Part shown: positions 1 through 8,541 of the stretch, in pieces
Layout of the letters: each line of letters starts with the position of its first letter
Numbering within the stretch: position 1 is the first letter of the stretch
Assembly: GCF_009363115.1 (NCBI RefSeq)
Contig: NZ_CP045298.1
Location: 3,221,501 to 3,285,500, forward strand
Length of the DNA: 64,000 nt
DNA from: Paenibacillus brasilensis
GTDB taxonomy: Bacteria; Bacillota; Bacilli; Paenibacillales; Paenibacillaceae
Reading direction: 5' to 3'
Position numbers and translations under genes: made by a program
Notes under the pieces: generated by a model
What the model was told of the DNA's origin: nothing
The model's database searches: none
Seen by the model: the letters and a program-made list of their open reading frames with translations, nothing else

Positions 1-920
1 TCACGGGTGGCGATACGTGGTGGGATTCCTCCATTACCTTAATTCTGACCAATGAGAAATATTACGGAGCTTTGCTTCAGCAAAAGACGGTAACGGTAGA
101 TTTTCTAACCCACAAACGAATAAGGAATAAAGGACAGGAGCAGCAATATTTAATTGAGGACAACCATGAACCGATTGTATCTAAGGAAATATTCGATGCG
201 GTACAAAAAGAGAAGGAACGGAGAGCCAAGCTGAAAGGGAGCGTAATGAGAGAGAGTAAAAGATACTCCAGTAAATATGCACTGAGCAGTAAAGTATATT
301 GTGGATGCTGTGGAGCCATTTTTAAACGCCGAACCTGGAACAGCAATAACCCATCCAAGAAGGTGGTATGGCAATGCAAAACGTATGTCAATGAAGGGAA
401 AGCAGCCTGTGATGCCAAATCGGTTGATGAGCAAGTTTTACATTCCGCGTTTGTACGATTGTTCAACCGGATGTATGAGAACAAGGAAAGATTGATTAAA
501 ACGCTGAAAGCCAATATTGAATCGGCACTTTCCAGCAGAGTAGGGCAAGAACCGCTATTGGATATCGAAGGGCAGATGCAACAATTGAAATCCGACTTGA
601 AGGAATTAGTGAATCTCAAACTACGGAATCAGATGGATGAGACGGTTTATGATGAAGAAACAGCTAGACTTTCCAATGAGCTAAACGAGCTAAGACAACA
701 GAAGCTGATACTGGAGCAGGAAGAGGATCAGAAAGCAAAAATTAAGGAACGTGTGGATGAAATTATTCAACTTTTAAACTCGCGGCAAGATATACTGGAA
801 CAATTTGATGATTACCTATTCAATGCGTTGGTGGAGAAGATCACGATTCTCTCACCAGCGCATTTTGTTTTTACCTTGAAGAGTGGAATGAGTATAGATG
901 AAATTATAGAAGATCAATAG
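1..920 (+). CDS. Large serine recombinase, C-terminal part (5' end outside window)
   Basis: The frame is already open at base 3, so this is the 3' part of a gene that starts before the window. The visible protein covers the end of the 'Recombinase' domain (HEPIVSKEIFDAVQKEKE), a zinc ribbon (CGCC followed about 30 residues later by WQC and AACDAK) and a long charged coiled coil before the tail EKITILSPAHF. Large serine recombinases with this layout integrate and excise phages, ICEs and SCC-like elements. The catalytic serine domain cannot be seen. An eroded copy of the same 3' end lies near 34.1 kb. The family call is firm; which element it moves is unknown. Confidence 0.9.
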   Translation, partial: TGGDTWWDSSITLILTNEKYYGALLQQKTVTVDFLTHKRIRNKGQEQQYLIEDNHEPIVSKEIFDAVQKEKERRAKLKGSVMRESKRYSSKYALSSKVYCGCCGAIFKRRTWNSNNPSKKVVWQCKTYVNEGKAACDAKSVDEQVLHSAFVRLFNRMYENKERLIKTLKANIESALSSRVGQEPLLDIEGQMQQLKSDLKELVNLKLRNQMDETVYDEETARLSNELNELRQQKLILEQEEDQKAKIKERVDEIIQLLNSRQDILEQFDDYLFNALVEKITILSPAHFVFTLKSGMSIDEIIEDQ

Positions 921-977
921 AGCATTGTTAAATGAATTTTAGGGCTAGAGAAATCATAGACTAAAACCATCAATGGG

Positions 978-1265
978 CTAACGAATATTTGTGGATTGCA
1001 TGACGGGAAGAATCAATCGCATCCCGTCTTTTACCCCTTCCATATAAATGGATTGTTTGTCTTGACTTAGCTGATATCCTATGGCTTCTTCCCATTCAGA
1101 TAGTAGTTGCTGGATATCCTCGTTTTGGTTGGTTTTGAATTGATCCATTTGAGTGAATAGATTGTTGTCCTCAGATGAACATGAAGCCTGTTGTTCACTG
1201 GCGAGTTCTAATTGATAAAATCTCTGGCGTAATGCTTCCAGAAACCAATCTGGCCAATTTGACAT
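978..1265 (-). CDS. Small acidic hypothetical protein
   Basis: This 95-residue protein is rich in Gln, Glu and Asp and has no signal peptide or membrane segment. I do not recognise a family. A good ribosome binding site (GGAGGG, 1280-1275) lies 9 bases before the ATG, which supports a real gene. It runs convergently to the recombinase and lies downstream of the endonuclease V operon, from which the hairpin at 1387-1430 separates it. It may be a small gene of the same mobile element, but that rests on position only. Confidence 0.55.
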   Translation of the reverse strand: MSNWPDWFLEALRQRFYQLELASEQQASCSSEDNNLFTQMDQFKTNQNEDIQQLLSEWEEAIGYQLSQDKQSIYMEGVKDGMRLILPVMQSTNIR

Positions 1266-1386
1266 AGCATATTTCCCTCCCGTGGTTGAAGTGTGTGTAT
1301 GTTAACTCTGATGGGGAGGGATGGCAAGTCATTATTTATGGGGGATTGGCTGGCTATATTATTTTGTTATTGATCTTGAGCATACA

Positions 1387-1430
1387 AAAAGCTTATTCCT
1401 ACTCATTGAATCAAGTTGAAATAAGCTTTT
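1387..1430 (-). terminator. Terminator of the VgrG-toxin-endonuclease V operon
   Basis: A perfect 11-bp stem (AAAAGCTTATT / AATAAGCTTTT) is followed on the minus strand by TTTTTG. It lies about 100 bases after the endonuclease V stop. Confidence 0.7.
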
Positions 1431-1525
1431 GAAAATCTATCAAGTTGTTAGTGCTTGCTTTGTTGATTGGATTGTTCGATTTTATTATTGAGTAGCAAAG
1501 AGGTTACACAAGATATTTTAAAGAC

Positions 1526-2218
1526 CTATTTTTCATATTTCACAAAACGTTTTCTCATTTTTTTAGTCTCTAAATCGGCTTGTCTTACTGGTATAGGTAA
1601 TCTACTTTCGTTATTAATTAATGCTAACGTAATATCAGTGACGGTGTCTATATCGATCCAATTACCACAAGAGATAAATATGGGTTTAACATGTTTGTGT
1701 GTTCTCAGTACTCGTCCATATATTGTACCGTTTATCACAATATCCGTAAATGCCCCTTCTTTATCACTAGGCATAACAAAATCAACTGCCCCAATTTTTA
1801 AGTAGCTTTTTGCAATACCTATGGTTGGCTTATTTAAATGGAAAGAGGCATGCGTTGCAATTCCCATATTTCTAGGGTGCAAGTAACCATTTCCATCAAA
1901 CATCACAATTTCAGGATCAAAGGATAAAGTTTTGAACGTATTAATAATGAGAGGTAACTCTCTAAAAGATAAATATCCCGGTATATACGGGACTTTGATT
2001 TCATCTTTTAAAAACTTTGTCTCAATTATAGCTTTCGTCAAAAAATCCACGACGCATATGCAGCAAACTGCAATTGTCTTTTCATCTTCTTCCCAATATG
2101 CTAAATCAACCCCTGCAATCAACTGTATATTGTCTTGGCTAAAACTATTTTCTAATTTTATATTTTGAGATAAGTCATATTGAATTTTATCAAAGTTTTC
2201 TGTTATTTTATTCTCCAT
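1526..2218 (-). CDS. nfi: Endonuclease V (YwqL-like deoxyinosine repair nuclease)
   Basis: Endonuclease V nicks DNA (in some homologs RNA) next to inosine formed by adenine deamination. The protein shows the family motifs in order: IAGVDLAY with the metal-binding Asp near residue 38, the base-wedging PYIP motif (77-80), SFRELP with Glu 87, and FDGNGYLHPRNMGIATH with Asp 108. Length (230 residues) is normal. The chosen ATG overlaps the end of the ywqK-like gene; an ATG 21 bases upstream is possible, and neither has a strong ribosome binding site. In Bacillus subtilis the same order ywqJ-ywqK-ywqL (toxin, antitoxin, endonuclease V) is known, so this is the last gene of a toxin operon. A role in protecting the producer's DNA from a deaminase is inference. 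Confidence 0.9.
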   Translation of the reverse strand: MENKITENFDKIQYDLSQNIKLENSFSQDNIQLIAGVDLAYWEEDEKTIAVCCICVVDFLTKAIIETKFLKDEIKVPYIPGYLSFRELPLIINTFKTLSFDPEIVMFDGNGYLHPRNMGIATHASFHLNKPTIGIAKSYLKIGAVDFVMPSDKEGAFTDIVINGTIYGRVLRTHKHVKPIFISCGNWIDIDTVTDITLALINNESRLPIPVRQADLETKKMRKRFVKYEK

Positions 2219-2678
2219 TTTCTTTAGCCCAAGTATCATATTTGTTAATCATACTTTTTTCGAATTCACTAGGCTCTAGCTTTTCGGTTATTAACTCCCC
2301 ATTTATATCCCACTCTTTGTAAGTTAGCTTAAAACCATATTTACATTCTGCAATAGATTTTATTGCTCCATTCTCAAACCAAGAAGTGGATCTTCCCAAT
2401 AACACACCCTTATTCATATTTTGAAAACTTTCTAACTTACCATTCTCGTAAAATTTTACGTATTCGCCCTCTGCAATCCCATTTTCATAATATGAGTAGT
2501 AGGCTAAATTTCCATTTTTATATCTCTCAAATACAAGACCCGATATTGGATTTCCACCATCTTCTATGGGTTTATCAAAAACTTCTTGTCCGTTTTTTCC
2601 TGAAAAACAAACATCGTCAGTAAATTCAATGCCTTCCTGCAATACTTCTTCCATCGATAAAATGTTTAATAACTCCAT
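2208..2678 (-). CDS. YwqK-family antitoxin/immunity-type repeat protein
   Basis: The 156 residues carry MORN-like repeats of the 'YENG' type (KNGNLAYYSYYENG, EGEYVKFYENGKLESF, STSWFENGAIKSI), typical of the YwqK family. In Bacillus such a gene follows the ywqJ toxin gene and is annotated as its antitoxin. Here it starts 23 bases after the deaminase-toxin stop, with AAAGGGGC upstream, and overlaps the endonuclease V gene by a few bases. It probably binds and neutralises the toxin in the producer cytoplasm. Family assignment comes from the repeat pattern; the immunity role is inferred from operon position. Confidence 0.8.
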   Translation of the reverse strand: MELLNILSMEEVLQEGIEFTDDVCFSGKNGQEVFDKPIEDGGNPISGLVFERYKNGNLAYYSYYENGIAEGEYVKFYENGKLESFQNMNKGVLLGRSTSWFENGAIKSIAECKYGFKLTYKEWDINGELITEKLEPSEFEKSMINKYDTWAKENGE

Positions 2679-2701
2679 TATTTTATTGCCCCTTTATTCC
2701 T

Positions 2702-4000
2702 TCACTTTTTATTACTGTCGGATATAATATTAAATCCTTTTAGAATATAATTACAATGCGGACATGTCGGGAACGGTACATTAGTTACAGGCTTTGTTGC
2801 ACTTCCGGGTTTTATAACATATATTATTAGATTGTCAATACTAGCATTTGGATTAGCTAACAAAGCCTTGTTCGCAGCATATACTTCTGCATGGGATCCG
2901 GCACCATGTGTAAACTGACTATAGGAATCATAAACATCCTTAGGCATATCTTTAATTCTCGCTTCAATAATTGGATGTAACTCTTTTGGCACAAACCCAT
3001 CTACATCATTAATTGCTGTATAAAATTTACCGGTGGTATTATCGTAGGCACCGGCTACGGCTGGACCTAATTGCTTATTTGTAAGTCCACTGTCTTTTAG
3101 CATTTGAGCTTCATCTATAACGTGTTTTTGGAGATGCGAAATTTCCTCTGATGTAAAATTAGCTTTAGCTTGAGTAGGTTTTTGCGTCCCCTCAATCCCT
3201 GTATTTTTATTGGGCTTCGGGTTTGAGGGTTGGGGTGGCTCTGTTTTTTCATTTATGATTTTAGGACCTGGATGAACAGGTTCTTTGACTGGTGAATTTA
3301 GTATAGTTTTCGGCTTGAGAAATGAACCGACTCCCTCAAGGAACCCTGCTACACTAATGATATTGGACAAATGGTCTGGTGACAAAGGATCTTCAGGTGT
3401 CACAGCTCCACGTATAGCCTCTGTTATTCCAAATGTAGCAAAATTGATAGCGTCACTACCAGAGTTACCTTGATTACGTGCGCGCTCCATGTAGGCTTGA
3501 TACAATCCTTTAGGTATACCAAATGACCAATAATCTAAAAATTCACCAATGGAGTTTCCTGCATTTTGATACCTTACGTTATTAGCCTGCTCTATGCCGT
3601 TGTATAATTCAACTAGGCTGTTTGCTGCTTTTTCAGATGCATGTGCCTGCTCCATGGCTATTTGACTTTTTATCATCAAGCTGCTACCCGTATAACCCAG
3701 GTAACGATCCCACCAAGACTTAGGCTTCTCAACTTGTTGTTTAGGCTGCTGTTGTGCCATGCGGCTGTCGTAATTAGCTCTCCAGCGTTTTCTTACTTCT
3801 TCCGGAACCTGCTGATACGCATGAACCATGGCATTCGATTCTTTAAGCAGGTTCTGTACCAGTTCCAATGTGCTGCCGGAATGAGCTATATGACGTGCGC
3901 TCGTATACACTTTTCCTAGAATCCACTTGTTATAATAGGCTTGTTTAGCTTTCTCATGCTCGTGTAGACTAATCAACCCTTGCATGGCCAAACCAGCCAA
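2702..4000 (-). CDS. YwqJ-type deaminase toxin, VgrG-associated effector
   Basis: This 432-residue protein ends in a YwqJ-like nucleic-acid deaminase domain with the zinc signature H370-A-E372 (GSHAEVYAANKAL) and C413-P-H-C416 (FPTCPHC). Glu would be the proton shuttle. Residues 1-220 are helical and lack a signal peptide; I do not see an LXG secretion domain of the type found in B. subtilis YwqJ. A Pro/Lys-rich linker (about 235-275) separates the halves. The gene starts 5 bases after the VgrG stop and is followed by ywqK-like and endonuclease V genes. That order suggests an effector loaded on a contractile injection spike, with its immunity and repair partners. Substrate base and nucleic acid cannot be told from sequence. 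Confidence 0.8.
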   Translation of the reverse strand: MAGLAMQGLISLHEHEKAKQAYYNKWILGKVYTSARHIAHSGSTLELVQNLLKESNAMVHAYQQVPEEVRKRWRANYDSRMAQQQPKQQVEKPKSWWDRYLGYTGSSLMIKSQIAMEQAHASEKAANSLVELYNGIEQANNVRYQNAGNSIGEFLDYWSFGIPKGLYQAYMERARNQGNSGSDAINFATFGITEAIRGAVTPEDPLSPDHLSNIISVAGFLEGVGSFLKPKTILNSPVKEPVHPGPKIINEKTEPPQPSNPKPNKNTGIEGTQKPTQAKANFTSEEISHLQKHVIDEAQMLKDSGLTNKQLGPAVAGAYDNTTGKFYTAINDVDGFVPKELHPIIEARIKDMPKDVYDSYSQFTHGAGSHAEVYAANKALLANPNASIDNLIIYVIKPGSATKPVTNVPFPTCPHCNYILKGFNIISDSNKK

Positions 4001-4005
4001 GTATT

Positions 4006-5784
4006 TTAATGGGTGAACTTCGCTCCCCTTGCTACTGCCTCCAACGGTAGGGTTCCTTTGCTCCGAACAGGGATCGCTGCGGTTGCTTTCAGAATCAAAC
4101 CCGCTGCAGGTCCACTTAGCACTCCCACAGCAACGCCAACCACTTTTCCCATCACCGGAATGGAGCCTAATAGCTTGGATACTGTCCCCATCATGGCATT
4201 CGCTTGTTGAAGCTTTGCTGGACTGGTGACTTTTGCTTTAGGGGTAGAGGCTTGGCTGCTAGATGAATCTTTGGCTGCTGATTGAGCTGCTTCATACGCT
4301 TTGATGCTCATCAAAGGCGGCTCAGGTACAGGAGGGAGGTCGGCTACGAAAACAGGAGCTTTCACCGTTCCTTCCTGATAAATCACTGGAGCTTTGGTAT
4401 CCGTCTCACCATCCAGTACCATGCTGCTGGCTCTGCCTTTTAGATACAGCGCCGTTCCAGCTTCCAGTGAAAGTTCCTCACCTGCATCAAGCTTCACATG
4501 ACCACCCTGAATCTGTACATCCCCTAGACTGTCGATCGTAATGCCGTTACTTTCATGCAGTGTAATGGAAAATTCACCGGAGCTGGATAGGGTCAGTTCA
4601 TGCTCAGACAGTTCTACGCCGCTACCTTGTACATGTTGCCATACCTTCACATTCGGCTGACCATTGGTATGGCGTTGTTGTTGCAGTGAATCCGTTACAT
4701 AGGCATCTTGTTCGCGGTGGGTAGGCAGATATAACTCGACTTGTTCCCCGATCTCAGGCATATCGTACCAGCCGCTATGTTCTTCGGCGACATAACGGGT
4801 GGCTACGGGAAACCAGCAGGCTTTGGCAGGATCTTGCTTCGGGTCGATGTCAAGTTGAAGCTGTACGAAATCCTGCTGTACCATGAGCACTGTTCCTGTC
4901 AGCGAAATCCCGGTGGCCTGATCGTTTTCATAACGGGCATAGCGAATATCCTGTTCGGCTTGAAGATCATAACGAGTACGCAGTAAGCCATCCGCTAGTG
5001 TAGTCACTGCTCGAACCACGACCAGTTCTTTACCTTGTCCGATGGGTAACGTAATGAGGTCGCCGAGCGCGTAGTATTGCAGACTTTCAATCATATAGGT
5101 GATATACGAGCCAGCACGTTGTTCTCCTAGCTTTTCCGCATCCAGTTCATGAAACGTTTTCCGCACCCGATAGAATACATCCCGTTCCACCTTATGCTGC
5201 TTGCCTTCTGGCATCCCGAAGAAGACTTTGGGCGAAGCTGCGGTTACCTCTGGCACAAGTACGGAACCAAAGCGAGAAGCGAGACGCTTTAAAAACGCCC
5301 AATCGGTCTCCTCATATTGTAAAACAAAAGTGTCCAGTTTGGCATAATTCGTTACGGTATCAATGGCATCTCCGTACTGATACTTCCGTATCATCGTAGT
5401 GATCAGATCATCATAAGTGCGGTGAATATCTTGATAGGAGCGTCTTTTTACCTTGATATCCATCTGGTACGAATGGGAAGCGGCCTCTAGTTCAAATGTA
5501 TATACGCCTCGCACACATTGTACGGACATACTCGTTACAACCCCATGGAACAGCCGTCTTAGCGATTGTCCCTGATCATCCAACTGACGAATCACAATCG
5601 GCTCTTGCTCCATATTTTGACCGATACAGGCTGCTCCTTGTTCTTCGGAGAGCAACCCACTGATATGTAAATAGGCATGATCATTAATGGTACGTTTTAT
5701 TTTAAGTTGTTCGATGTGTTGTGGCTGAAAGGGACCATAAAAGCGTAGGCTTTTATAGCTGATCCCGTCTGTTAATATGCTCAA
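4006..5784 (-). CDS. VgrG/Pvc8-family contractile injection spike protein with C-terminal extension
   Basis: The 592-residue protein resembles phage late-control D and VgrG spike proteins. It has the gp27-like N-terminal half (VRGVYTFELEAASHSYQMD, QYEETDWAFLKRLASRFGS), an OB-fold segment (SGWYDMPEIGEQVELYLP) and a beta-helix stretch (about 395-465). It is about 120 residues longer than the second VgrG at 36.4 kb. The extra tail (about 480-592) is Ala/Ser/Lys-rich, has a hydrophobic Gly/Val/Ala segment and may be the adaptor for the toxin encoded 5 bases downstream. The start appears to be TTG (5784) with AAAGGAG rather far upstream. No sheath, tube or ATPase gene is in the window, so the injection machine must be encoded elsewhere if it exists. 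Confidence 0.85.
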   Translation of the reverse strand: MSILTDGISYKSLRFYGPFQPQHIEQLKIKRTINDHAYLHISGLLSEEQGAACIGQNMEQEPIVIRQLDDQGQSLRRLFHGVVTSMSVQCVRGVYTFELEAASHSYQMDIKVKRRSYQDIHRTYDDLITTMIRKYQYGDAIDTVTNYAKLDTFVLQYEETDWAFLKRLASRFGSVLVPEVTAASPKVFFGMPEGKQHKVERDVFYRVRKTFHELDAEKLGEQRAGSYITYMIESLQYYALGDLITLPIGQGKELVVVRAVTTLADGLLRTRYDLQAEQDIRYARYENDQATGISLTGTVLMVQQDFVQLQLDIDPKQDPAKACWFPVATRYVAEEHSGWYDMPEIGEQVELYLPTHREQDAYVTDSLQQQRHTNGQPNVKVWQHVQGSGVELSEHELTLSSSGEFSITLHESNGITIDSLGDVQIQGGHVKLDAGEELSLEAGTALYLKGRASSMVLDGETDTKAPVIYQEGTVKAPVFVADLPPVPEPPLMSIKAYEAAQSAAKDSSSSQASTPKAKVTSPAKLQQANAMMGTVSKLLGSIPVMGKVVGVAVGVLSGPAAGLILKATAAIPVRSKGTLPLEAVARGAKFTH

Positions 5785-6010
5785 GTGAGTTCATGTCTCC
5801 TTTCCAGATGTGATGGCTGATTACAAGTAAATACGTCATCGTTAATTCGGTTCTGGTTATTGAATACGGATGGGTGCTTTGGCTCAAGACCAATATGTAT
5901 CATTGAGTTTGTTGGGTACAAAAACATTCTTAATCGGATACAGTTGTCCCAAGTAAGCATTCATTCAAGGTATAAAAGAACAGGAGGTGATATTTAATAA
6001 ACAGTCCAGT

Positions 6011-6060
6011 ATATGTATTTATCGGTCAAAAGAGAGATTTAGTTTACAGAATGACCCATT
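6011..6060 (-). repeat. 50-bp element A upstream of VgrG operon 1
   Basis: This stretch matches 38569-38618 at 48 of 50 positions. Both copies lie on the promoter side of a minus-strand VgrG operon, here 227 bases before the start codon. It contains TTTATCGGTCAAAAGAGAGA on the plus strand. A shared promoter or operator is the simplest reading, but no clear sigma-A box was identified. Confidence 0.75.
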
Positions 6061-6420
6061 CGTTGGGGTATTTACTATGTGTAATACTGGAAGGGAGAGG
6101 TATGGGAAGAGAGAAAGCTGAAAGTAATTTTGAGCAATTGTCTTCCAAAGTCAGGAACTGAGCTGATTTAATTGTGATTATGGATTCGGGTAAATTAAAT
6201 ACAGGCTCATATGGAATTAGTAGAATCAATAGAAGTGAAGGGAGAACGGGCGTCATCTGGAAAAGGGGTGTTGTGGGAAGGAGTAGCTTTTGATAGTATA
6301 GGTAATATATATAATAAAAAGGAATATATCCCTTTCATCGTCTCGACACATGTGGAGTGCTGTGTGTTGCTCATCAGGAAATAGCATAACGGAGCCACAT
6401 TTACCTATCCTGTTGAAGCT

Positions 6421-6452
6421 CAGGCGTAGTTATCGCCTGGGCCTTTTATTTT
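6421..6452 (+). terminator. Hairpin with T-rich tail
   Basis: CAGGCG-tagttat-CGCCTG is followed by GGCCTTTTATTTT. It fits an intrinsic terminator on the plus strand, although no intact plus-strand gene precedes it; the upstream gene may have been lost. Confidence 0.5.
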
Positions 6453-6594
6453 CGATGAAGCTGTCCTTGTACCTTAAATTAAACCTCGACAGGTTACAAT
6501 ACTTGACTTCTCATTACTCATTTAGTACAATAGTTTTAAAACTATTGCATAATAAGTTAATTGTATTTCCCTAAAGGAAAGGAGCAGGACGATA

Positions 6595-6969
6595 TTGCAA
6601 GTCCTTAAAATCTTAACGCCTATTTATACCAATGTGCTGGAAAAAGCTCTTCCGTTTTACGAAGAACTGCTGCAAACCAAAGCAGGGACAAGGTTTCATT
6701 ATGCTGAGAAAAAATTGGACATTGCAGTTGTTGGTCAACTTCTGCTTATTGGAGGAACGAATAGTGCGCTGTCAGCTGTGCAGGATATCACTTTGTCTTT
6801 CCTAGTGGATGATATTCTCGCTTATAAAGCTTGGCTATTGGATCAAGGTGCAGTGATCCGGCAAGATATTACGAAAGTTCCGACAGGCTACAACATGCTT
6901 GTGCAACAACCAGATGGCACGATAGTTGAATATGTTGAGCACACGAGGTCTACATATGTTGAACAGTGA
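6595..6969 (+). CDS. VOC (glyoxalase/bleomycin-resistance) family protein
   Basis: The 124-residue protein has the beta-alpha-beta-beta-beta layout of a vicinal-oxygen-chelate protein: an N-terminal strand and helix (LKILTPIYTNVLEKALPFYEELL), a central block (LSFLVDDILAYKAWLLDQGA) and a C-terminal QQPDGTIVEYVEH, where a Glu typically binds metal. The start is TTG with AAAGGAG upstream. Substrate is unknown. The gene overlaps by 14 bases the start of an ArsR-type regulator gene that carries a stop codon, so the pair probably formed an ArsR-VOC operon now lacking its regulator. Confidence 0.8.
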   Translation: MQVLKILTPIYTNVLEKALPFYEELLQTKAGTRFHYAEKKLDIAVVGQLLLIGGTNSALSAVQDITLSFLVDDILAYKAWLLDQGAVIRQDITKVPTGYNMLVQQPDGTIVEYVEHTRSTYVEQ

Positions 6970-7231
6970 ACAAAGAGTTCGTATTTTTAAAGCATTGGCT
7001 GATGAGACCCGTCTCGAAATTATTCGGACACTCTAAGGTAACAAGAAGGAGATGAATTGTGGAGAATTGGGAATGATATGCGATACTTCCAAATCGAATA
7101 CATCGTATCATTTCCGTACATTAAGAGAAGCAAACTTGATTAAAGTCCGAAAAGATGCGCAAACAAAATATGCCAGTATTAATTTGGAGACTTTTCATTT
7201 GTATTTGCCAGGATTCCTAGAGACCTTATAG
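6956..7231 (+). pseudogene. ArsR-family regulator broken by an in-frame stop
   Basis: Translated from ATG 6956, the product begins MLNSEQRVRIFKALADETRL and resumes after TAA (7034-7036) with MNCGELGMICDTSKSNTSYH and a complete winged-helix pattern to a stop at 7229-7231. This is a typical small ArsR repressor. The TAA replaces the Leu expected in ...IIRTLL, consistent with one TTA-to-TAA change. The start overlaps the end of the VOC gene. Without readthrough only a 26-residue fragment would be made. A sequencing error cannot be excluded from this sequence alone. Confidence 0.85.
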
Positions 7232-7281
7232 ACCTTATAATGAGCGATTTACATGGAAAGAGACTTATAGAGGCTTTCGAG

Positions 7282-8541
7282 CACGCCTGTTGATTAACCA
7301 GAAACTGTTTTTTTGAGATTTGACAAATAGACATGTTTTTCCAACACTTTGGTAGTGGCGATGATCCATTCAATTTGTAGTTGATCGTGCTGAATTTGTT
7401 TCGCGAAACGGATCAAGGGCATTTTCTTGCAAGGGATGACAAATGATTTTGAGTGATCATATAACCATTTCAAGATAACGTAAGTCATTAACGCGGCAAA
7501 AAGCTGATTGAACACGGCATTCATTGTTGTGCCAAACAAAACAGGTACATTTAGGTTCTGTTTTATCCATCTGAAGAAAACTTCAATACCCCAGCGTGCC
7601 TTGTAGGTATCAGCAATTTCTTCGGCTGATAGATGCACAAGATTGGTTGCGACCCGAATTTCATTGCCGTTGTTATCTTGAAAGATCACGACGCGATGTC
7701 GAAGCTCCGACTGGCACTGAGGTGTTCCGAGATAACAAGTAATATCCCGTATGACGTTCGAGGTTTCCACTTTCCTGTTCTTTAAGGAATGTGGGTTCAC
7801 AAGCGTTACGTTCTCTTTGATACGGGTTACAAAATACTGCTTCTCCGCGACATATTGATCAAAACGCTTGATCTTCCCGTAAGCTCGGTCATTTACTAAG
7901 ATGTAATCCTTGTCCGCAAGCTTCTCACCGATAGGGCCATCATGAACCGTACCGATCGATCGTTTCAATGACCTGAACGGGTTGCTCAGTAGCCGCAGCG
8001 AATGCGACATGCAGCTTGATTCCTGCGTGTTCTCCATGAAACAGCGCCCAAGGCAGACGTGTTTTTCCTACCGTGATCGTTGTCGAGTCTACCAATAACA
8101 GATCGTTGGGTAGGTGCAATTGGCGTTTGGTTGCACGATTACACCTTAAAATCAACAAATGAAACAGGCGCTTGAAAAGCTCATACGGTACTTCGCTAGC
8201 TTTGGATGAGAAGGTAGAAAAGCAAACGGTTTGAAGTCCACAGATTTTGGCTTTAACGACACCGGAGCGATAACCATCCCATTGTCCCAAAGCTGCGTGC
8301 ATAAAGAATACAAGTAACTGATGTGCTGTAAATTTGCGTGCTGTATCTTTGTAGTTCAACTCTTTCAGTATGCTGATCACATCTTCTTCTTTAAGAAGAA
8401 TTTGAACAAAGTTTGTAAACGTGGTAGACTTTTTCAGAGGTCTCCTCTTTCAAATCGGGTTCTGTGGTGGAATCGATTTTATCGAAAGAGTGGCCTTTTT
8501 TCAGCTTTTGGATACCTTATTTTGGTTAATCAACAGGCGTG
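7282..8541 (-). mobile_element. IS4-family insertion sequence, copy 1
   Basis: The element is bounded by perfect 19-bp inverted repeats (cacgcctgttgattaacca at 7282-7300; its complement at 8523-8541). It is flanked by a 9-bp target duplication gctttcgag (7273-7281 and 8542-8550). One frameshifted DDE transposase gene fills it. Copy 2 at 10859-11991 has the same ends. The intact duplication shows that the element still sits where it inserted. Confidence 0.93.
7294..8437 (-). pseudogene. IS4-type transposase, frameshifted (copy 1)
   Basis: The two reading frames together give an IS4-family DDE transposase: LLLVDSTTITVGKT (first Asp), ILVNDRAYGK (second Asp) and YKARWGIEVFFRWIK, which fits the Y-(2)-R-(3)-E-(6)-K signature. 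The frame breaks near 7955, where the coding strand reads acgatcgatcgg. Removing one 'atcg' restores the frame (ETIGTVHDGPIGEK), so a 4-bp tandem duplication is the likely lesion. The N-terminus in frame begins KKSTTFTNFVQILL, probably from a CTG or eroded start after GAGGAG. The element should not move without help in trans. Confidence 0.88.

Larger units (their letters stand above)
5785..6594. other. Non-coding spacer upstream of the first VgrG operon
   Basis: No convincing gene lies in these 810 bases; the longer open frames lack ribosome binding sites and family resemblance. The spacer holds the first 50-bp element (6011-6060), presumably the VgrG operon promoter region, and a hairpin at 6421-6452 ahead of the glyoxalase-like gene. 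Confidence 0.5.

Noticed and set aside
2702..4000. LXG-type polymorphic toxin
   Set aside because: The C-terminal deaminase matches YwqJ, but the N-terminal half shows no LXG pattern and the neighbour is VgrG rather than WXG-type genes.
2702..5784. Complete type VI or phage-tail-like injection system
   Set aside because: Only VgrG, PAAR-like and accessory genes are present; no sheath, tube, baseplate or ATPase gene occurs in the window.
6044..6398. Short minus-strand open frames upstream of VgrG operon 1
   Set aside because: There is no ribosome binding site, no recognisable domain, and they overlap the 50-bp element; probably chance.
7940..8040. Programmed ribosomal frameshift in IS4 copy 1
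   Set aside because: No slippery run is present at the break, and IS4 elements normally have a single frame; a 4-bp duplication explains it better.
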